From: Bacteroidota bacterium
GTDB lineage: Bacteria > Bacteroidota > Bacteroidia > Flavobacteriales_D > JABDKJ01
DNA length: 6,696 nucleotides
Assembly: GCA_027621335.1 (NCBI GenBank)
Contig: JAQCAN010000141.1
Span: 1 to 6,696, forward strand
Reading direction: 5' to 3'
The notes under the pieces are model-generated. The model was not told the DNA's origin. It made no database searches and saw nothing but the letters and a program-made list of their open reading frames with translations. The number at the start of each line of letters is the position of its first letter. The first letter of the stretch is position 1. A program made the translations under genes and the position numbers. This document shows positions 5,894 to 6,696 of this stretch, one piece after another.

Positions 5894-6607
5894 CTATGTA
5901 GATGTCTGTAAAGTCTCCTGGCGCAAGCTGGGCATAATGGAGTTGCTCATCCGAAAAACGCCAGGCCTTTCGTCAAGAGTCCCACAGATGAAGTTGAACC
6001 TTTCTTTCATCTCATCGATAAAGTCAAGTCTCGAATAGCAGATGTAGTCATTGATTCCTTTAGACAAGGGGCCAAGATCATAGGTTCTATCATCCCCAAT
6101 TATGACACCTTTGACCTCATCGTTAAAGAAACTAATGGCTATGATGGAATGCTCCGAACCCTGAAGGGTCCCTCGATAGTGAAGTCCTAGGTCCACTGAT
6201 GACCAGACGTCATTATCACTCGTCACGAATTGAAAATCCTCACTGAAAATATCTACTTGATGTAGATGCAATATCAGGTTGTCCCCGTCAAAAACTGGAA
6301 CCGGCAAGGTGAATTCTACAGGTGAATCTTCGATAAGTTGCATCAAGACCGATGAGTCCAAGGTGAACAGAGACCCGCTGGTCAATTCTGCCTTCTCCTG
6401 ACTGGCCGACCTCAGTGATGAAGATGGAAAAAGCTCGTGCACAGGTTGCTTATCGGCATTCTGAGTCGAATAGCTCGTAGTCCATATGAATAAGACCAAG
6501 AGAGAAAGCCAACATCTCTTACTAAGAAATGCAGACCAATCATTTATTGTGCTAGCAGGCGGGTGGGTAAGGGAATAGTTCATCAGTTCGACTTTTTCTG
6601 GTTTCAC
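5894..6607 (-). CDS. Signal peptide and propeptide of the same metalloprotease (5' piece of the frameshifted gene)
   Basis: This frame encodes 237 residues. A hydrophobic segment LSLLVLFIW (34-42) after KRCW looks like a Sec signal peptide, with cleavage perhaps around 45-48. The n-region is unusually long (about 30 residues) from Met1 and still long from Met9, so the exact start is uncertain; an in-frame TAA three codons upstream of Met1 rules out an earlier start. Residues about 75-210 resemble propeptides of bacterial reprolysin-like proteases: HYRGTLQG (143-150), SIIAISFFNDEVKGVIIG (154-171), DYICYSRLDF and FNFICGT (204-210). Cys208 is a possible zinc-masking residue, which is speculation. 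After about residue 218 the frame no longer fits, and the last 19 or so residues before the stop at 5894 look like out-of-frame translation. The protease continues in the -1 frame, so this is the front half of one gene with the catalytic piece downstream. Confidence 0.82.
   Translation of the reverse strand: MKPEKVELMNYSLTHPPASTINDWSAFLSKRCWLSLLVLFIWTTSYSTQNADKQPVHELFPSSSLRSASQEKAELTSGSLFTLDSSVLMQLIEDSPVEFTLPVPVFDGDNLILHLHQVDIFSEDFQFVTSDNDVWSSVDLGLHYRGTLQGSEHSIIAISFFNDEVKGVIIGDDRTYDLGPLSKGINDYICYSRLDFIDEMKERFNFICGTLDERPGVFRMSNSIMPSLRQETLQTST
5951..5960 (-). other. Probable frameshift site joining propeptide and protease frames
   Basis: The upstream frame reads CGT-LDERPGVF here, and the downstream frame picks up as SDEQLHYAQLAPGDF...EVD. 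On the minus strand the local sequence is GGC GTT TTT CGG, with five T at 5958-5954. One additional T would give GGC GTT TTT TCG GAT GAG and join both frames without loss of sequence. The window between the two blocking stops is 5894-5975, so the shift must fall there. The site is not a proper tandem slippery heptamer, because the P-site tRNA would re-pair from GTT to CGT with two mismatches. A natural or sequencing-derived single-base deletion is more likely than programmed frameshifting. Confidence 0.8.
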
Positions 6608-6696
6608 ATAGATTTAACGAGAAGAGAAGACCGTCAGCACAACTCCTTGAGGGCTGTGGTGCTTGATGATGTTATGGCGGAATCAAGAAAAAGTCG
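6608..6696. other. Upstream region of the metalloprotease gene, no gene seen
   Basis: These 89 bases run from the protease start to the window edge. I see no coding signature and no good TAnnTTTG promoter on the minus strand; the bases just before the ATG read GTTAAATCT. The final 11 bases (6686-6696) are the inverse of 6589-6599 inside the protease signal-peptide region. The promoter may lie beyond the edge or be non-standard. Confidence 0.4.

Noticed and set aside
5951..5960. Programmed -1 ribosomal frameshifting at the T-run.
   Set aside because: The run lacks a proper X XXY YYZ heptamer, since re-pairing of the GTT tRNA on CGT gives two mismatches, and I see no obvious stimulatory hairpin. 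It remains a minor alternative under the frameshift finding.
1..6696. Defence system, CRISPR array, prophage or insertion sequence.
   Set aside because: No direct-repeat array, transposase, integrase, terminal repeats or defence-family motif is visible; all substantial genes have ordinary core or secreted-enzyme identities.

Overview
The window comes from a Bacteroidota genome, most likely of the Flavobacteriia/Flavobacteriales type. Four things point there: a GldI-type gliding-motility lipoprotein, a secreted protease with a type A C-terminal sorting domain for the type IX secretion system (T9SS), promoter-like TAnnTTTG motifs, and gene starts without clear Shine-Dalgarno sequences. The gene order also fits. 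The identifications rest on motifs and remembered family patterns; no search was run.

Layout. Positions 1-1019 (+) hold the 3' part of a low-molecular-weight protein tyrosine phosphatase gene, cut by the window edge, followed with an ATGA overlap by a complete RsmI-like SAM-dependent methyltransferase gene. Positions 1103-3491 (-) hold a three-gene operon, in transcription order a DHH/DHHA1 phosphoesterase (NrnA-like), GldI, and a second FKBP-type prolyl isomerase lipoprotein. Both junctions in it are 4-nt ATGA overlaps. Positions 3603-4022 (+) hold ndk, divergent from the operon across a 111-bp region with a promoter-like motif for each direction. A strong hairpin at 4046-4080 lies between ndk and the convergent gene. 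Positions 4104-6607 (-) hold one gene for a large secreted reprolysin-like zinc metalloprotease, split into two reading frames by an apparent single-base deletion near 5954-5958. The last 89 bp contain no recognisable gene.

How the genes relate. GldI and its neighbouring FKBP lipoprotein are probably envelope folding factors; GldI is associated with gliding and T9SS function in Flavobacterium. The metalloprotease would be a T9SS client: signal peptide, propeptide, metzincin domain, Cys-rich segment, HYR domain, Fn3-like domain and sorting domain. NrnA-like phosphoesterase and Ndk are nucleotide housekeeping enzymes. The phosphatase/methyltransferase pair is, from memory, often found just downstream of dnaA in flavobacteria, so the window may lie close to the replication origin.

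Most of the window is ordinary core gene content. The points most worth a second look are the frameshift exactly between propeptide and protease domain, the possibly leaderless start of the phosphoesterase operon, and the inferred dnaA neighbourhood. I found no convincing undescribed system, CRISPR array, tRNA, rRNA or insertion sequence.
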